This document shows, piece after piece, positions 35,941-45,574 of a stretch of DNA of 64,000 nt; within the stretch, counting starts at the first letter, position 1, and each line of letters opens with the position of its first letter. The translations under genes were made by a program, and so were the position numbers. The stretch is taken from NCBI GenBank assembly GCA_002898375.1, contig BEIN01000002.1, forward strand, positions 128,347 to 192,346. Direction: 5' to 3'. The notes under the pieces were generated by a model that was not told the DNA's origin, did not search any database, and worked only from the letters and a program-made list of their open reading frames with translations. This DNA comes from a bacterium HR37. GTDB lineage: Bacteria; Desulfobacterota_D; UBA1144; Nemesobacterales; CSP1-2.

Positions 35941-35969
35941 TTGACAGATTTGCTGTGTAATGATATACA
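35941..35969 (+). promoter_or_regulatory. Promoter of the alternative complex III operon
   Basis: TTGACA (35941-35946), a 17-nt spacer and TATACA (35964-35969). It is about 60 nt upstream of actA, so this operon has an ordinary leader of about 55 nt. Confidence 0.75.
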
Positions 35970-36030
35970 TAGTGGGCGTTTTGTCATAGTCTAGATTTTA
36001 GCTCTCCAAAAAGCTTTAGGATAAAGTGAT

Positions 36031-36609
36031 ATGAGCAAAAGAGCCAAAATCTTACCACTTGCCCTTGTTCCCGTTCTTGTCCTTTTAGGACTTTACTTTA
36101 AAGCCTATGAAAAGGCGGCCGAAAGCAGCACAAAAGGTCCCCAACAGCCTATTCTCTTCAGCCATAAGATCCATGCAGGGGAGAACCAGATTCCGTGTGA
36201 GTACTGTCATAGCTATGTCACCAAATCCCCAAAACCCGGGATACCTTCTATGCAAAAGTGCATGGGATGCCATCTGCAGGTTGCTGGTCGGGATGTGGAT
36301 TACGAGTATGATGGAAAAAAGATCAACATAAAGCAGGAGATTCAAAAGTTAAAGGATTACTGGGATAAAAAGACACCCATTGCATGGACAAAGGTTTATT
36401 ATCTTCCGGATCACGTCCACTTTAATCACAAGAGGCATGTTCTTCGCGGGATTGAGTGTAGAACCTGTCACGGTGATGTTGAGAATATGGATGTTGTCTA
36501 TCGTGTCCCAAAACTTGAGATGGGGTGGTGTATCGGTTGTCATGAGCAGAATGCCAGGAACGAGGAAGAGTTAACACAGCTTAAAGACTGCTTGACCTGT
36601 CACTATTAA
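36031..36609 (+). CDS. actA: Alternative complex III subunit ActA, pentaheme cytochrome c
   Basis: 192 aa. An N-terminal membrane helix (about 5-25) is followed by five CxxCH haem sites: CEYCH, CMGCH, CRTCH, CIGCH and CLTCH. This matches the five-haem class III-type cytochrome subunit of ACIII, which passes electrons from the iron-sulfur subunit on the periplasmic face. It leads the operon and ends 13 nt before the actB ATG. Confidence 0.92.
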   Translation: MSKRAKILPLALVPVLVLLGLYFKAYEKAAESSTKGPQQPILFSHKIHAGENQIPCEYCHSYVTKSPKPGIPSMQKCMGCHLQVAGRDVDYEYDGKKINIKQEIQKLKDYWDKKTPIAWTKVYYLPDHVHFNHKRHVLRGIECRTCHGDVENMDVVYRVPKLEMGWCIGCHEQNARNEEELTQLKDCLTCHY

Positions 36610-36622
36610 TTTGGAGGGAAAT

Positions 36623-39577
36623 ATGCAGGAAAATAAGAGGGGTGGAATAAAGAGAAGGGATTTCCTAAAGATTATAGGGGTGGTGGGAACTACCGCTGCT
36701 GTTACAGGAGGGTGTTCTTCAGAGCCTGTGGAGCAGATAATCCCTTATGTTATTCCACCTGAAGACATAGTTCCCGGTATTCCAAAGTGGTATGCAAGTA
36801 CATGTCTGGAGTGTCCAGCAGGGTGTGGAATTGTTGTAAAGAACCGTGAGGGAAGGGCAATTAAAATAGAGGGAAACCCAAAGAATCCTGTTAACTCTGG
36901 TAGCCTTTGTGCGCGTGGACAGGCTGCGCTTCAGGGACTGTATAACCCTGATCGTATAAGATCCCCTCTTGTAAAGGATTCCTCAGGTAGGTTTAAACCC
37001 CTTGATTGGGGTAGTGCTGAGAAGACACTTCTGGAAAAAATACAGAGTCTTAAAGAGCAGGGTAGGGGTGATAGGATTGTATTTATGAGTGGTAATATCT
37101 CTGGAAGCCTTGAAAGGCTTATAAAGGACTGGCTAGGTGCAATTGGTGGCGGAAAGCATCTGGTGTATGAGACCTTTGCTTATGAGCCGCTAAAACAGGG
37201 CAATAAAATTGCCTTTGGGATGGATAAAATCCCAACCTATCACGTTGAAAAAACCAGATTTGTGCTCTCATTTGGTGCGGACTTTCTAGAGACCTGGCTT
37301 TCCCCTGTAGAGTATGCAAAGAAGTTTGGCCTTATGCACAGTTATAAGGAAAAGAGTATGGGAAAGTTTGTTCAGATTGAGCCCAGGCTTTCCCTTACGG
37401 GTGCGAATGCTGATGAGTGGATAGCAATAAAACCTGGAACAGAGGCGTTTCTTGCCCTTGGCATAGCACATGTTATTGCAACTGAAGGGTGGCACTCAAG
37501 TGGTATTTCAAAAGAGGAAGTGGATATGTTGGTAGCTCTCCTTGGCCGCTTTTCACCCGATAGGGTTTCTTCTATAACGGATGTTCCATCAAGCACCATA
37601 AGGAGGCTTGCAGAGGAATTTGTGAGGTTAAGACCAAGCATTGCAATAGGTGTTGGAGCAGCAAATACCTCAACCAGTGCAACTCAGACTGTGGTTGCTA
37701 TAAATATACTGAATTACATAGCTGGTAATACAAGGGAAATCGTTAATTTTGGGGAATCTCTAACGATATCGAAGGCAAGCTCTTTTAAGGATATTGCCTC
37801 TCTGGTTGATTCTATGTCAAAGGGAGAGGTTGAGCTTCTTTTCGTTCACAATACAAACCCTGTTTTTACGCTCCCCGATGCCCTCGGTTTTAAAGAGGCA
37901 CTTAAAAACGTTCCCTTTGTTGTGAGCTTCTCTACCTTTATGGATGAAACTACAGAGCTGGCAAGTCTTGTTTTGCCAGACTGTACAACCCTTGAGAAGT
38001 GGGGGGATTATGTTCCAAGAGAGGGGGTCTATGGGCTGGTTCAGCCTGCAATGGAGCCGGTTCCCCTATTTAATACAAAACCCATTGGTGATGTGATTCT
38101 TTCTCTAAGCAAGCAGTTAAGCGGGCTTGAAGAGCTTTTTCCACAGCAGAGCTTTTTTGAGTATCTAAGAGATTCTTGGAGGGCAATTCACTCAGAGGTT
38201 GCTCCCAATAAGGATTTTGAAACGTTTTGGAGTGAATCACTGCAGGATGGAGGTGTTTTTAGAGAGGTAGCTTCACCAGAGGTTCGGCTTTCTAGGGATA
38301 TTCTGGGCGTTGATTTTTCTGAACCGAGTTTTAACGGTGAGGGAAGCCTCTATCTCATGGTGTATCCTTCTTCAAGGTACTATGATGGTAGAGGAGCCAA
38401 TAAGCCTTGGCTTCAGGAGCTTCCTGACCCCATTACCACAGGTGTTTGGGACTCCTGGATCGAGCTTCACCCTGATACCGCAAAGAAGCTGGGGGTTAAG
38501 GAAGGTGATTTCCTTTTGGTTGAGTCCGCTTATGGAAAGATAGAGGTACAGGCATTTTTGTATAAGGGAATAAGACCGGATACAGTAGCCATTCCAATTG
38601 GGCTGGGTCATGAGAGCTATGGGAGGTACGCTGAAAAGATTGGGGTAAACCCGATTAAGATTCTTCCTCTAGCCTATGATGCCCTCTCAGGTGGTCTTGC
38701 TTGGCTTTCTACCAGGGTAAAGATTTCAAAGACGGGAAGGTGGGCAAGGTTTGTAAAAACCCAACAGACTACCTCACAGGCGGGAAGGGGAATTGCTCAG
38801 GCTGTTGGCCTAGAAGAGATTCGAAGGGGTTTGGTAAAACGTGAGGAGCACCATGAACCAGATATGTACAAACCCCATGATCACAAGCATAGGTGGGGTA
38901 TGTCTATAGACCTTTCAAAGTGTATAGGATGTGGGGCCTGTGTAACCGCCTGTTATGCTGAGAATAACGTTGCTTTTGTGGGGAAGGAACAGGTAGCACG
39001 AGGGCGTCATATGTCTTGGATCAGGATAGAGAGGTTCTTTGAAGAGGAAAGTGGGTTTGAGGCAAGATTTATCCCCATGCTATGCCAGCACTGTGACAAC
39101 GCCCCCTGTGAGCCTGTCTGCCCGGTCTATGCCACCTACCACAACTATGAAGGGCTAAACGTTATGGTATACAACCGTTGTGTTGGAACCAGGTACTGCT
39201 CAAACAACTGCACGTACAAGGTGAGGCGGTTTAACTGGTTTACCTATAAATGGCCTGAGCCTCTTAACTGGCAGCTTAACCCTGATGTTACGGTAAGGAC
39301 GAAAGGGGTTATGGAAAAATGCACCTTCTGCTCTCAACGGATAATATACGCCAAGGATAGGGCAAAGGATGAGGGACGGTTCCCTAGAGATGGGGAGATT
39401 ACTCCTGCGTGTGCTCAGACCTGCCCAACAAAAGCGATTGTCTTTGGAGACTTAAAGGATCCTGAAAGCGAGGTCTCCAGGCTTTCAAAGGATGAAAGAG
39501 GTTATCATGTACTAGAGGAGATAAACACAAAACCTTCAATCACCTATCTAAAAAAAGTAAAGTGGGATAGAGTATAA
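36623..39577 (+). CDS. actB: Alternative complex III subunit ActB, molybdopterin-oxidoreductase-like iron-sulfur protein
   Basis: 984 aa, start chosen at the ATG behind GGAGGG rather than an in-frame TTG within the ribosome site. The N-terminus has a twin-arginine signal (KRRDFLK) and a lipobox-like TGGC, suggesting Tat export and lipid anchoring. The long first part is a molybdopterin-enzyme-like fold that still has CLECPAGC and a later SLCARGQ. The last 250 residues carry ferredoxin cysteine groups (CIGCGACVTAC, CQHCDNAPCEPVC, CTFC, CAQTCPTKA). Confidence 0.93.
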   Translation: MQENKRGGIKRRDFLKIIGVVGTTAAVTGGCSSEPVEQIIPYVIPPEDIVPGIPKWYASTCLECPAGCGIVVKNREGRAIKIEGNPKNPVNSGSLCARGQAALQGLYNPDRIRSPLVKDSSGRFKPLDWGSAEKTLLEKIQSLKEQGRGDRIVFMSGNISGSLERLIKDWLGAIGGGKHLVYETFAYEPLKQGNKIAFGMDKIPTYHVEKTRFVLSFGADFLETWLSPVEYAKKFGLMHSYKEKSMGKFVQIEPRLSLTGANADEWIAIKPGTEAFLALGIAHVIATEGWHSSGISKEEVDMLVALLGRFSPDRVSSITDVPSSTIRRLAEEFVRLRPSIAIGVGAANTSTSATQTVVAINILNYIAGNTREIVNFGESLTISKASSFKDIASLVDSMSKGEVELLFVHNTNPVFTLPDALGFKEALKNVPFVVSFSTFMDETTELASLVLPDCTTLEKWGDYVPREGVYGLVQPAMEPVPLFNTKPIGDVILSLSKQLSGLEELFPQQSFFEYLRDSWRAIHSEVAPNKDFETFWSESLQDGGVFREVASPEVRLSRDILGVDFSEPSFNGEGSLYLMVYPSSRYYDGRGANKPWLQELPDPITTGVWDSWIELHPDTAKKLGVKEGDFLLVESAYGKIEVQAFLYKGIRPDTVAIPIGLGHESYGRYAEKIGVNPIKILPLAYDALSGGLAWLSTRVKISKTGRWARFVKTQQTTSQAGRGIAQAVGLEEIRRGLVKREEHHEPDMYKPHDHKHRWGMSIDLSKCIGCGACVTACYAENNVAFVGKEQVARGRHMSWIRIERFFEEESGFEARFIPMLCQHCDNAPCEPVCPVYATYHNYEGLNVMVYNRCVGTRYCSNNCTYKVRRFNWFTYKWPEPLNWQLNPDVTVRTKGVMEKCTFCSQRIIYAKDRAKDEGRFPRDGEITPACAQTCPTKAIVFGDLKDPESEVSRLSKDERGYHVLEEINTKPSITYLKKVKWDRV

Positions 39578-40911
39578 TGAGCCAAGAGACAACCATAACT
39601 TATTCTAAGGTAAATGAAGACATAATAAAGATGCTTGATAAGCCCACTGTTAAGTGGTGGGCTCTTTTCGTTTTTGATCTTATTGTTTTGGGTATAGGCC
39701 TTTTGTGTTTTCTCTATCAGGTCTACACCGGACTTGGAGTTGCTGGATACAGCCATCCTGTTTTCTGGGCGGTCTATATAACGAACTTTGTGTTCTGGGT
39801 AGGAATTGCTCATTCTGGTACCCTGATTTCAGCCATCCTTTTCCTCTTTAGGGCTAGGTTTAGGATGTCCATATACAGAATTGCTGAGGCTATGACGGTT
39901 TTTGCTGTGCTTACCGCGGGTCTTTTCCCAATCATACACCTTGGAAGACCTTGGAATTTCTACTGGCTTATACCTTATCCTAACCAGCGTGAGCTTTGGG
40001 TAAACTTTAGGTCTCCTCTCATATGGGATGTGTTTGCGGTAAGCACCTATCTAACGATAAGTTCGGTCTTCTTTTTTGTTGGAATGATTCCGGATATAGC
40101 AGCAATAAGGGACAGGGTAAAAGAGGTTCCAAGGAAGATAATCTACACGATACTCTCTCTGGGCTGGAAGGGGTCAAATTGGGAGTGGATGCATTATACA
40201 AGGGCTTATCTGTATCTGGCTGCCTTTGCAACCCCACTTGTTATCTCTGTTCATAGCGTTGTGTCCTGGGACTTTGCCATGGCAAATACCCCTGGGTGGC
40301 ATACAACCATATTCGCCCCTTACTTTGTTGCTGGTGCTATTTTCTCAGGGCTTGCAATGGTAATAACGCTTGTTGTTCCGATTCGTAGGATCTTCCACCT
40401 TGAAAAGTATATAACCATATCGAACTTTGAAGCCATGGCAAAGATGATTATCCTTACCTCACTTATCGTTTCTTACGCGTATGGTGTGGAGTTCTTTATG
40501 GCCTGGTACAGTGGGAATCCCTACGAGTGGGAACAGTTTAAGTACAGGGCAACGGGTGATTATGCTTTCTTCTACTGGCTTATGGTTTTTTGCAATTCTC
40601 TGGTACCTGTTCTTCTTTGGTTTAAAAAGATACGTACAAACATAAAAGCCCTTTTTATAATATCTCTTTTTATAAATATAGGTATGTGGTTTGAGAGGTT
40701 TAACATAATAGTGATTTCGCTATCTCATGAGTTTATGCCAAGCACCTGGAACCTCTATAAGGTCTCCCTTGTTGAGCTTGGTATAACTGCGGGAAGCTTT
40801 GCCTGGTTCTTTATGTTCTTCCTCTTGTTTATCAAGACCCTTCCTGCAGTATCAATTGCTGAGTTAAAGGAAATCTTGCCAGCACCTGTTAAGGAGGCAA
40901 AAACAAAATGA
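39577..40911 (+). CDS. actC: Alternative complex III subunit ActC, NrfD-like quinol-binding membrane protein
   Basis: 444 aa, with about ten membrane helices of the NrfD/PsrC family. It is the likely quinol oxidation site of the complex. HPVFWAVYITNFVFWVGIAH and the HSVVSWDFAM segment are typical. Its ATG overlaps the actB stop (TAATG) and its end overlaps actD by 4 nt, so translation is coupled. Confidence 0.93.
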   Translation: MSQETTITYSKVNEDIIKMLDKPTVKWWALFVFDLIVLGIGLLCFLYQVYTGLGVAGYSHPVFWAVYITNFVFWVGIAHSGTLISAILFLFRARFRMSIYRIAEAMTVFAVLTAGLFPIIHLGRPWNFYWLIPYPNQRELWVNFRSPLIWDVFAVSTYLTISSVFFFVGMIPDIAAIRDRVKEVPRKIIYTILSLGWKGSNWEWMHYTRAYLYLAAFATPLVISVHSVVSWDFAMANTPGWHTTIFAPYFVAGAIFSGLAMVITLVVPIRRIFHLEKYITISNFEAMAKMIILTSLIVSYAYGVEFFMAWYSGNPYEWEQFKYRATGDYAFFYWLMVFCNSLVPVLLWFKKIRTNIKALFIISLFINIGMWFERFNIIVISLSHEFMPSTWNLYKVSLVELGITAGSFAWFFMFFLLFIKTLPAVSIAELKEILPAPVKEAKTK

Positions 40912-41420
40912 CAAAGGGTCAAGGTGTGCTGGGAATATTCTCTTACGTTGATTCAACGGTTGAGGCAATAAGAAACCTTAAAAAAGCCGGTTACAAAGAT
41001 ATAAAGGCTTTCTCTCCGGTTCCAAACCATGAAATAGAAGAAGAGCTTAAGGAAAGGGAAAGTATAGTACGCTTTTTTACACTGACGGGAGGAACTCTGG
41101 GGGCAATATGTGGAATCTCTTTTACCGTTCTTACCTCTTTATCATGGCCTATTCAGACCAGTGCAAAACCAATTGTGTCTTTGCCCCCGTATATGATTAT
41201 AGTTTTTGAGTTAACCGTTCTTCTGGGTGGACTTGCAACCCTTTTGGGGTTGCTTATAAATGCCAGGTTGCGAAAGAACATTCCCTTTAGCTTGTATGAT
41301 CCAAGGTTTTCGGAGGATAAGTTTGGGGTCTTGGTTGTCTGTAAAAAGGATGAGGTAAGGGATGTGGAGGGTATTTTAAAATCGTCTGGAGCAGAGGAGA
41401 TCAAGTTTGAAGGAATTTAG
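40908..41420 (+). CDS. actD: Alternative complex III subunit ActD (DUF3341)
   Basis: 170 aa with two membrane helices in the middle and the DUF3341 pattern: an N-terminal soluble part (GIFSYVDSTVEAIRNLKKAG), TLGAICG at the first helix, and a soluble end with FSLYDPRFSEDKFG. It is a structural subunit of ACIII. The start overlaps actC as ATGA. Confidence 0.9.
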   Translation: MTKGQGVLGIFSYVDSTVEAIRNLKKAGYKDIKAFSPVPNHEIEEELKERESIVRFFTLTGGTLGAICGISFTVLTSLSWPIQTSAKPIVSLPPYMIIVFELTVLLGGLATLLGLLINARLRKNIPFSLYDPRFSEDKFGVLVVCKKDEVRDVEGILKSSGAEEIKFEGI

Positions 41421-41459
41421 TTTTTATACCCTCATAATGCTTCGAGGAGGTAAGGCAGG

Positions 41460-41990
41460 TTGACTGTCAGATTCAAGAGGTTTTTTCTTATCCTTGTAGT
41501 GGTGTTAGCAGCGGGAACCATAAGGGTGTTTGGCTGGCCTTGGTCTACAGATATGTGGAAACAACCATCTATAAAGCCTTATAGAATGCCTCTTAGATAT
41601 CCTGAATTCTCTGTTGCAACGGATGGAACAAGATTGGAACCGTTACCCAGGGAGGAGTTTGAAAAAATAACCCAAAACCCTAAAAGACCAACGGCTGCTT
41701 CTTTGGAAAACGGACAGAGGCTATTTAATACCTTTTGTGCAGCTTGCCATGGTATGGATGGAAAAGGGAATGGTCCGGTAATAAAGAGGGGTTTTTATCC
41801 TATGGATCTTACTTCTGTTGGTGTTAAGGGAAGAACTGATGGTTACATATATGCTTATATAAGATACGGTGGTAAGGTAATGATGCCAAGCTACCGTGAA
41901 AATGTATCTTCTGAGGAGGCTTGGGATATCGTAAACTACGTTAGAAAACTTCAAGGAAAACTCAACAATACCGTGGAGGAGAATCAGTAG
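41460..41990 (+). CDS. actE: Alternative complex III subunit ActE, monohaem cytochrome c
   Basis: 176 aa. An N-terminal hydrophobic segment (about 7-25) acts as signal or anchor; no lipobox cysteine is present. GWPWSTDMWKQP and EFEKITQNPKRPTAASLENG are family segments. One haem site, CAACH, with a likely Met ligand in MMPSYRE. It starts with TTG behind AGGAGG. Confidence 0.9.
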   Translation: MTVRFKRFFLILVVVLAAGTIRVFGWPWSTDMWKQPSIKPYRMPLRYPEFSVATDGTRLEPLPREEFEKITQNPKRPTAASLENGQRLFNTFCAACHGMDGKGNGPVIKRGFYPMDLTSVGVKGRTDGYIYAYIRYGGKVMMPSYRENVSSEEAWDIVNYVRKLQGKLNNTVEENQ

Positions 41991-41993
41991 CAA

Positions 41994-43247
41994 ATGGATG
42001 AGAAAGCCAAAGAAGAGTTGCTTCTAAAAAGAGCGCGGCCTCCAAGGTGGCTGTTTTTCATACTAATTCTGCTAATGATTGCAGGAATTGTTACGTTTAT
42101 ATCAGGTGTGGTTGGCCCTCATGCCAAGGAGGCCTGGCAGATTTACCTTGTTAACTTCCTTTTCTGGGCTGGCGTTGCACAGGCAGGGGTTGTTTTTTCA
42201 TGTGCCCTCCGTATTACCTCTGGAAGGTGGGGAAGACCACTTCTTAGGATAAGTGAGGCTTTTAGTTCTTTTATACCCGTCTCTTTTGTTTTGCTCCTTG
42301 TTCTGTTTCTTGGAAGAGAGTATGTTCTGCCGTATGCAACTGAGCACTATCACCATCCAAAGGATATCTGGCTTAGTATTCCTTTCGTGTTTGCAAGAAA
42401 CGTTATTGGTATTTTTATCCTCTCTGTGCTTAGTCTCATATACGTTTACTACTCTTTGAGACAGGATCTTGGAGAGGTTAAGGATAGGCTGTCTGGTATA
42501 TGTGGATGGATAGCCTCGGATTGGAAAGGCGAAGAAGATAAGAGAAGATGCTGGGATAGGCTTTCTAAACTTGCACCTGCTATTGCGCTTATCTACGCTC
42601 TTACCTTTAGCATTATTGCTTGGGATTTTATTATGTCACTTGACCCACACTGGTACAGTACGTTGTTTGGTCCCTTCTACTTTGTGGCCAGTTTTGTTGC
42701 TGCACTGGGTGCAACTATAATTTTATCTTCTTTCGTTAGAAGGTATCTTGGTCTTCAGGACTATATAACCCAATTTCAGTTCTACGATATAGGTAAGCTG
42801 CTTCTGGGTTTCTCGATGTTCTGGGTCTACCTAATGTTTTCCCAGTTTCTTCCCATATGGTATGGAAATATGCCTGAGGAAACGGTTTTTGTTATAAAGC
42901 GTGTTAAGGAAGAACCATTCAGAACCCTTTCCTGGGTTGTGATCTCGTGTTGTTTCTTCTTTCCCTTTGTAACACTTCTTCCCAGAACCAATAAGGTGGT
43001 TCCCCCTATACTTGCGTTTATTGCCTCGGTTTCTTTTGTGGGTTTTTGGCTTGAGAAGTTTGTCCTTGTTATCCCTTCTCTTTCTCATGGGATTGAGTTT
43101 GGTCTGATGCAGCTTTTAATCACGTTAGGTTTCTTTGCAACCTTTGTTTTTATGTTTCTAGTATTTATAAAGTCCTTTCCGGTTCTTCCCGTAGGGGATC
43201 CCCTGTTTCCCGGAAAGGGTGATTCCGGTCACTCTGGAGGGCATTGA
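41994..43247 (+). CDS. actF: Alternative complex III subunit ActF, second NrfD-like membrane protein
   Basis: 417 aa, about ten membrane helices, paralogous to ActC: FLFWAGVAQAGVVFSCALRI and SIIAWDFIMSLDPHW. In ACIII it is the second quinol-side or proton-path subunit. It ends in a His/Gly tail overlapping a 52-codon gene (TGATG). Confidence 0.92.
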   Translation: MDEKAKEELLLKRARPPRWLFFILILLMIAGIVTFISGVVGPHAKEAWQIYLVNFLFWAGVAQAGVVFSCALRITSGRWGRPLLRISEAFSSFIPVSFVLLLVLFLGREYVLPYATEHYHHPKDIWLSIPFVFARNVIGIFILSVLSLIYVYYSLRQDLGEVKDRLSGICGWIASDWKGEEDKRRCWDRLSKLAPAIALIYALTFSIIAWDFIMSLDPHWYSTLFGPFYFVASFVAALGATIILSSFVRRYLGLQDYITQFQFYDIGKLLLGFSMFWVYLMFSQFLPIWYGNMPEETVFVIKRVKEEPFRTLSWVVISCCFFFPFVTLLPRTNKVVPPILAFIASVSFVGFWLEKFVLVIPSLSHGIEFGLMQLLITLGFFATFVFMFLVFIKSFPVLPVGDPLFPGKGDSGHSGGH

Positions 43248-43405
43248 TGGAGGAGTACGATTACAACTTGGAGAGATTTACACAGCTTGTGGTTGCAATT
43301 CTTGCAATAGGGGTTTTGGGTTTTATTCTTACGGTAGCTGCGGTTGCCCTTTTTGGCCCACATATACAGGATTACCTAAAAGGGCTCCCATGGGGTGTTG
43401 GTTAG
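43247..43405 (+). CDS. 52-aa single-helix protein, candidate accessory subunit of alternative complex III
   Basis: Short gene translated as MEEYDYNLERFTQLVVA..., with one membrane helix at about residues 13-37 and a short end GLPWGVG. The ATG overlaps the actF stop as TGATG and is preceded by a perfect Shine-Dalgarno GGAGGG five nt upstream. Position at the operon end, coupled start and single helix make a small respiratory-complex subunit likely. I cannot name a family, and homology to any known ActG/ActH chain is not checked. Confidence 0.75.
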   Translation: MEEYDYNLERFTQLVVAILAIGVLGFILTVAAVALFGPHIQDYLKGLPWGVG

Positions 43406-43447
43406 AATTAAAAAAGCCTTCAAGTTGGCAAGCAGGTAGGTCTCTGA

Positions 43448-44377
43448 CTAGAAAGCTGACATTACCTCTTTGGCAAAGAAACGCAGGTAATCTGGTTTCA
43501 ATACATCATAGAAAAACATTATCAGCTTGCTTACCCCTTTGTCCATCTTTTCCCTTATCCTTTTTATACATTCATCGGGTGTGCCAACGATTCCGGTTTT
43601 TTCTATGTCCCCAAAGAAGCTGTACCTCTTTTTTGCTTTTGGAAGCTTTTCTTCAAGCTCTGCTTTGCTCTTTGCAACCACGCATACCGTTTGCTCCGAT
43701 ATAGATATATCCCCTATGTCTCTCCCTATAGCATCACAGTGACTTTTTAAGATCCTCTTTTTCCTATCGAATTCAGAGGCGCTTGAGGCAGGACAGTTCC
43801 ACTCATCAGCAAGCTCAGCAACAACTCTAAGAAGGTGTTTTTCACCCGAACCACCTATTATAATTGGAGGGTGGGGTTTCTGTACTGGCTTTGGATTACA
43901 GTAGGCTTCTTCAATGCTATAGTATTTGCCCTTAAAAGTTGGTTTTTCCTCAGTCCATAAAGCCTTTATTATCTCTACTGCTTCCTTTAGCTGCTCTATT
44001 CTTGTAACCGTATCCGGAAAAGGGTACCCATAGGCCCTGTATTCCCGTTCAAACCATCCAGCTCCTATTGCAAATTCAACCCTTCCATTGCTTATGTTGT
44101 CCAGAGTTGAAACCATCTTTGCAAGCAGTGGTGGGTGTCTGAATGAGTTACATAAAACCAGTGTTCCGATCTTTACTCTAGATGTTATGGTTGAAAGTGC
44201 GGACATAAGAGTCCATGCTTCAAATATATCTGAGTCAATAGAGCCCATTCCCAGCAAATGGTCATAAAACCAAAGGGAATGATAGCCGAGCTCATCGCAT
44301 AGCTGTGCTGTTTCTCTAATCGGTTTAAAGTCTATCTTTTCCTGTCTTAAAACAATTCCAAATTCTACGCCCACCAT
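43448..44377 (-). CDS. LLM-class (luciferase-like) flavin oxidoreductase
   Basis: 309 aa from the ATG behind AAAGGAGAT; a longer frame to 44398 would include that ribosome site. GYHSLWFYDHL, LDNISNGRVEFAIGAGWFEREY and KPHPPIIIGG are typical of the F420- or FMN-dependent luciferase-like superfamily. Cofactor and substrate are unknown. It converges on the act operon, 42 nt from the small gene. Confidence 0.85.
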   Translation of the reverse strand: MVGVEFGIVLRQEKIDFKPIRETAQLCDELGYHSLWFYDHLLGMGSIDSDIFEAWTLMSALSTITSRVKIGTLVLCNSFRHPPLLAKMVSTLDNISNGRVEFAIGAGWFEREYRAYGYPFPDTVTRIEQLKEAVEIIKALWTEEKPTFKGKYYSIEEAYCNPKPVQKPHPPIIIGGSGEKHLLRVVAELADEWNCPASSASEFDRKKRILKSHCDAIGRDIGDISISEQTVCVVAKSKAELEEKLPKAKKRYSFFGDIEKTGIVGTPDECIKRIREKMDKGVSKLIMFFYDVLKPDYLRFFAKEVMSAF

Positions 44378-44512
44378 GGTATCTCCTTTTAACCACATGA
44401 ATCTTTTGTCATGAACAATTTAACAGAAGCACATATTCGATTCAACCTTTCTGTCTCTGATGTTTAGAGGTTTTTCTAGACAAAGGAAAAACGTTGGGTA
44501 TTATTCATCTCC

Positions 44513-45559
44513 GTGGGCAAAAGGATCACCTACAGGGATGCTGGGGTTGATATTAACAGGGGGAATCGTTTTGTAGAGCTTATAAAACCTCTTGTTCGCT
44601 CTACTTACAACAAAAAGGTATTGGGTAAATTTGGCGGTTTTGCAGGTCTCTATGTATTCCCCACCGATAGGTACAGTCGTAATCCGGTTCTTGTTGCATC
44701 AACTGATGGCGTTGGAACAAAGCTTAAGATTGCCTTTATGATGAGGAAACTAGATACAATAGGTATAGACCTTGTGGCTATGAATGTTAACGATATAGTT
44801 ACATGCGGGGCAGAGCCTCTGTTCTTTCTGGACTACTTTGCCACATCAAAGCTAAAACCTGAAGAGGATGTGGAGATTGTAAAGGGTATAGCGGAGGGAT
44901 GTAGAAGGGCTGGTTGTGTTCTCCTTGGAGGAGAAACTGCTGAGATGCCTGGGTTCTACAGTAAAGGTGAATTTGATATTGCTGGTTTTGTTTGTGGGGT
45001 TGTTGAGAGGGAGGAAATTATAGATGGCTCAAAGGTTAAGGCGGGAGATACGGTAATAGGAATTGCTTCTAGTGGTCTTCACTCAAATGGGTACTCGCTT
45101 GCAAGAAAGGTTCTTTTTGAGAAACTCAAGCTGGATATACACGATGTACCTAGCCCCCTTAATAGAACGCTTGGAGAAGAGCTTTTAGAGCCTACAAGGA
45201 TTTATGTTAAGTCAATTTTGGCATTAAAGAAAGAGGTCAATTTAAAGGCTATAGCACATATTACGGGAGGAGGACTTTTAGAGAACATTCCAAGAGTTAT
45301 TCCTGAAAACTGCTCTGTGCTGCTTGATTCTTCTCTTTGGGAAATTCCTCCAATTGTAAAACTCATAAAGATAGGGGGGCGTATAGACAGGAACGAGTTG
45401 TTTAGGACCTTTAACTGTGGTATCGGGATGGTTGTTATTGTTTCAGAGAGTGACACCGAAAGGGCTTTAAAAAAGCTTGGCAGGTTGAAGGAAAAGGCAA
45501 GGGTAATCGGTGAGGTAAGAAGGAGAAAAAAGGGAGCGGATAAAATCACAGTGATTTAA
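44513..45559 (+). CDS. purM: Phosphoribosylformylglycinamidine cyclo-ligase (AIR synthetase)
   Basis: Purine synthesis enzyme, 348 aa. TYRDAGVDINRGN at the N-terminus, STDGVGTKLKIAF, GGETAEMPGFY and the C-terminal FNCGIGMVV are standard PurM motifs. The start is GTG without a Shine-Dalgarno sequence; TATTAT (44499-44504) ends 8 nt before it. It is isolated from other pur genes. Confidence 0.95.
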   Translation: MGKRITYRDAGVDINRGNRFVELIKPLVRSTYNKKVLGKFGGFAGLYVFPTDRYSRNPVLVASTDGVGTKLKIAFMMRKLDTIGIDLVAMNVNDIVTCGAEPLFFLDYFATSKLKPEEDVEIVKGIAEGCRRAGCVLLGGETAEMPGFYSKGEFDIAGFVCGVVEREEIIDGSKVKAGDTVIGIASSGLHSNGYSLARKVLFEKLKLDIHDVPSPLNRTLGEELLEPTRIYVKSILALKKEVNLKAIAHITGGGLLENIPRVIPENCSVLLDSSLWEIPPIVKLIKIGGRIDRNELFRTFNCGIGMVVIVSESDTERALKKLGRLKEKARVIGEVRRRKKGADKITVI

Positions 45560-45574
45560 ATCAACCAGTGCCTT

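Noticed and set aside
43219-43704. 161-aa rightward open frame after actF
   Set aside because: It overlaps actF, the 52-aa gene and the convergent flavin oxidoreductase in another frame, is Cys/Ser/Phe-rich with no family pattern, and has no ribosome site.
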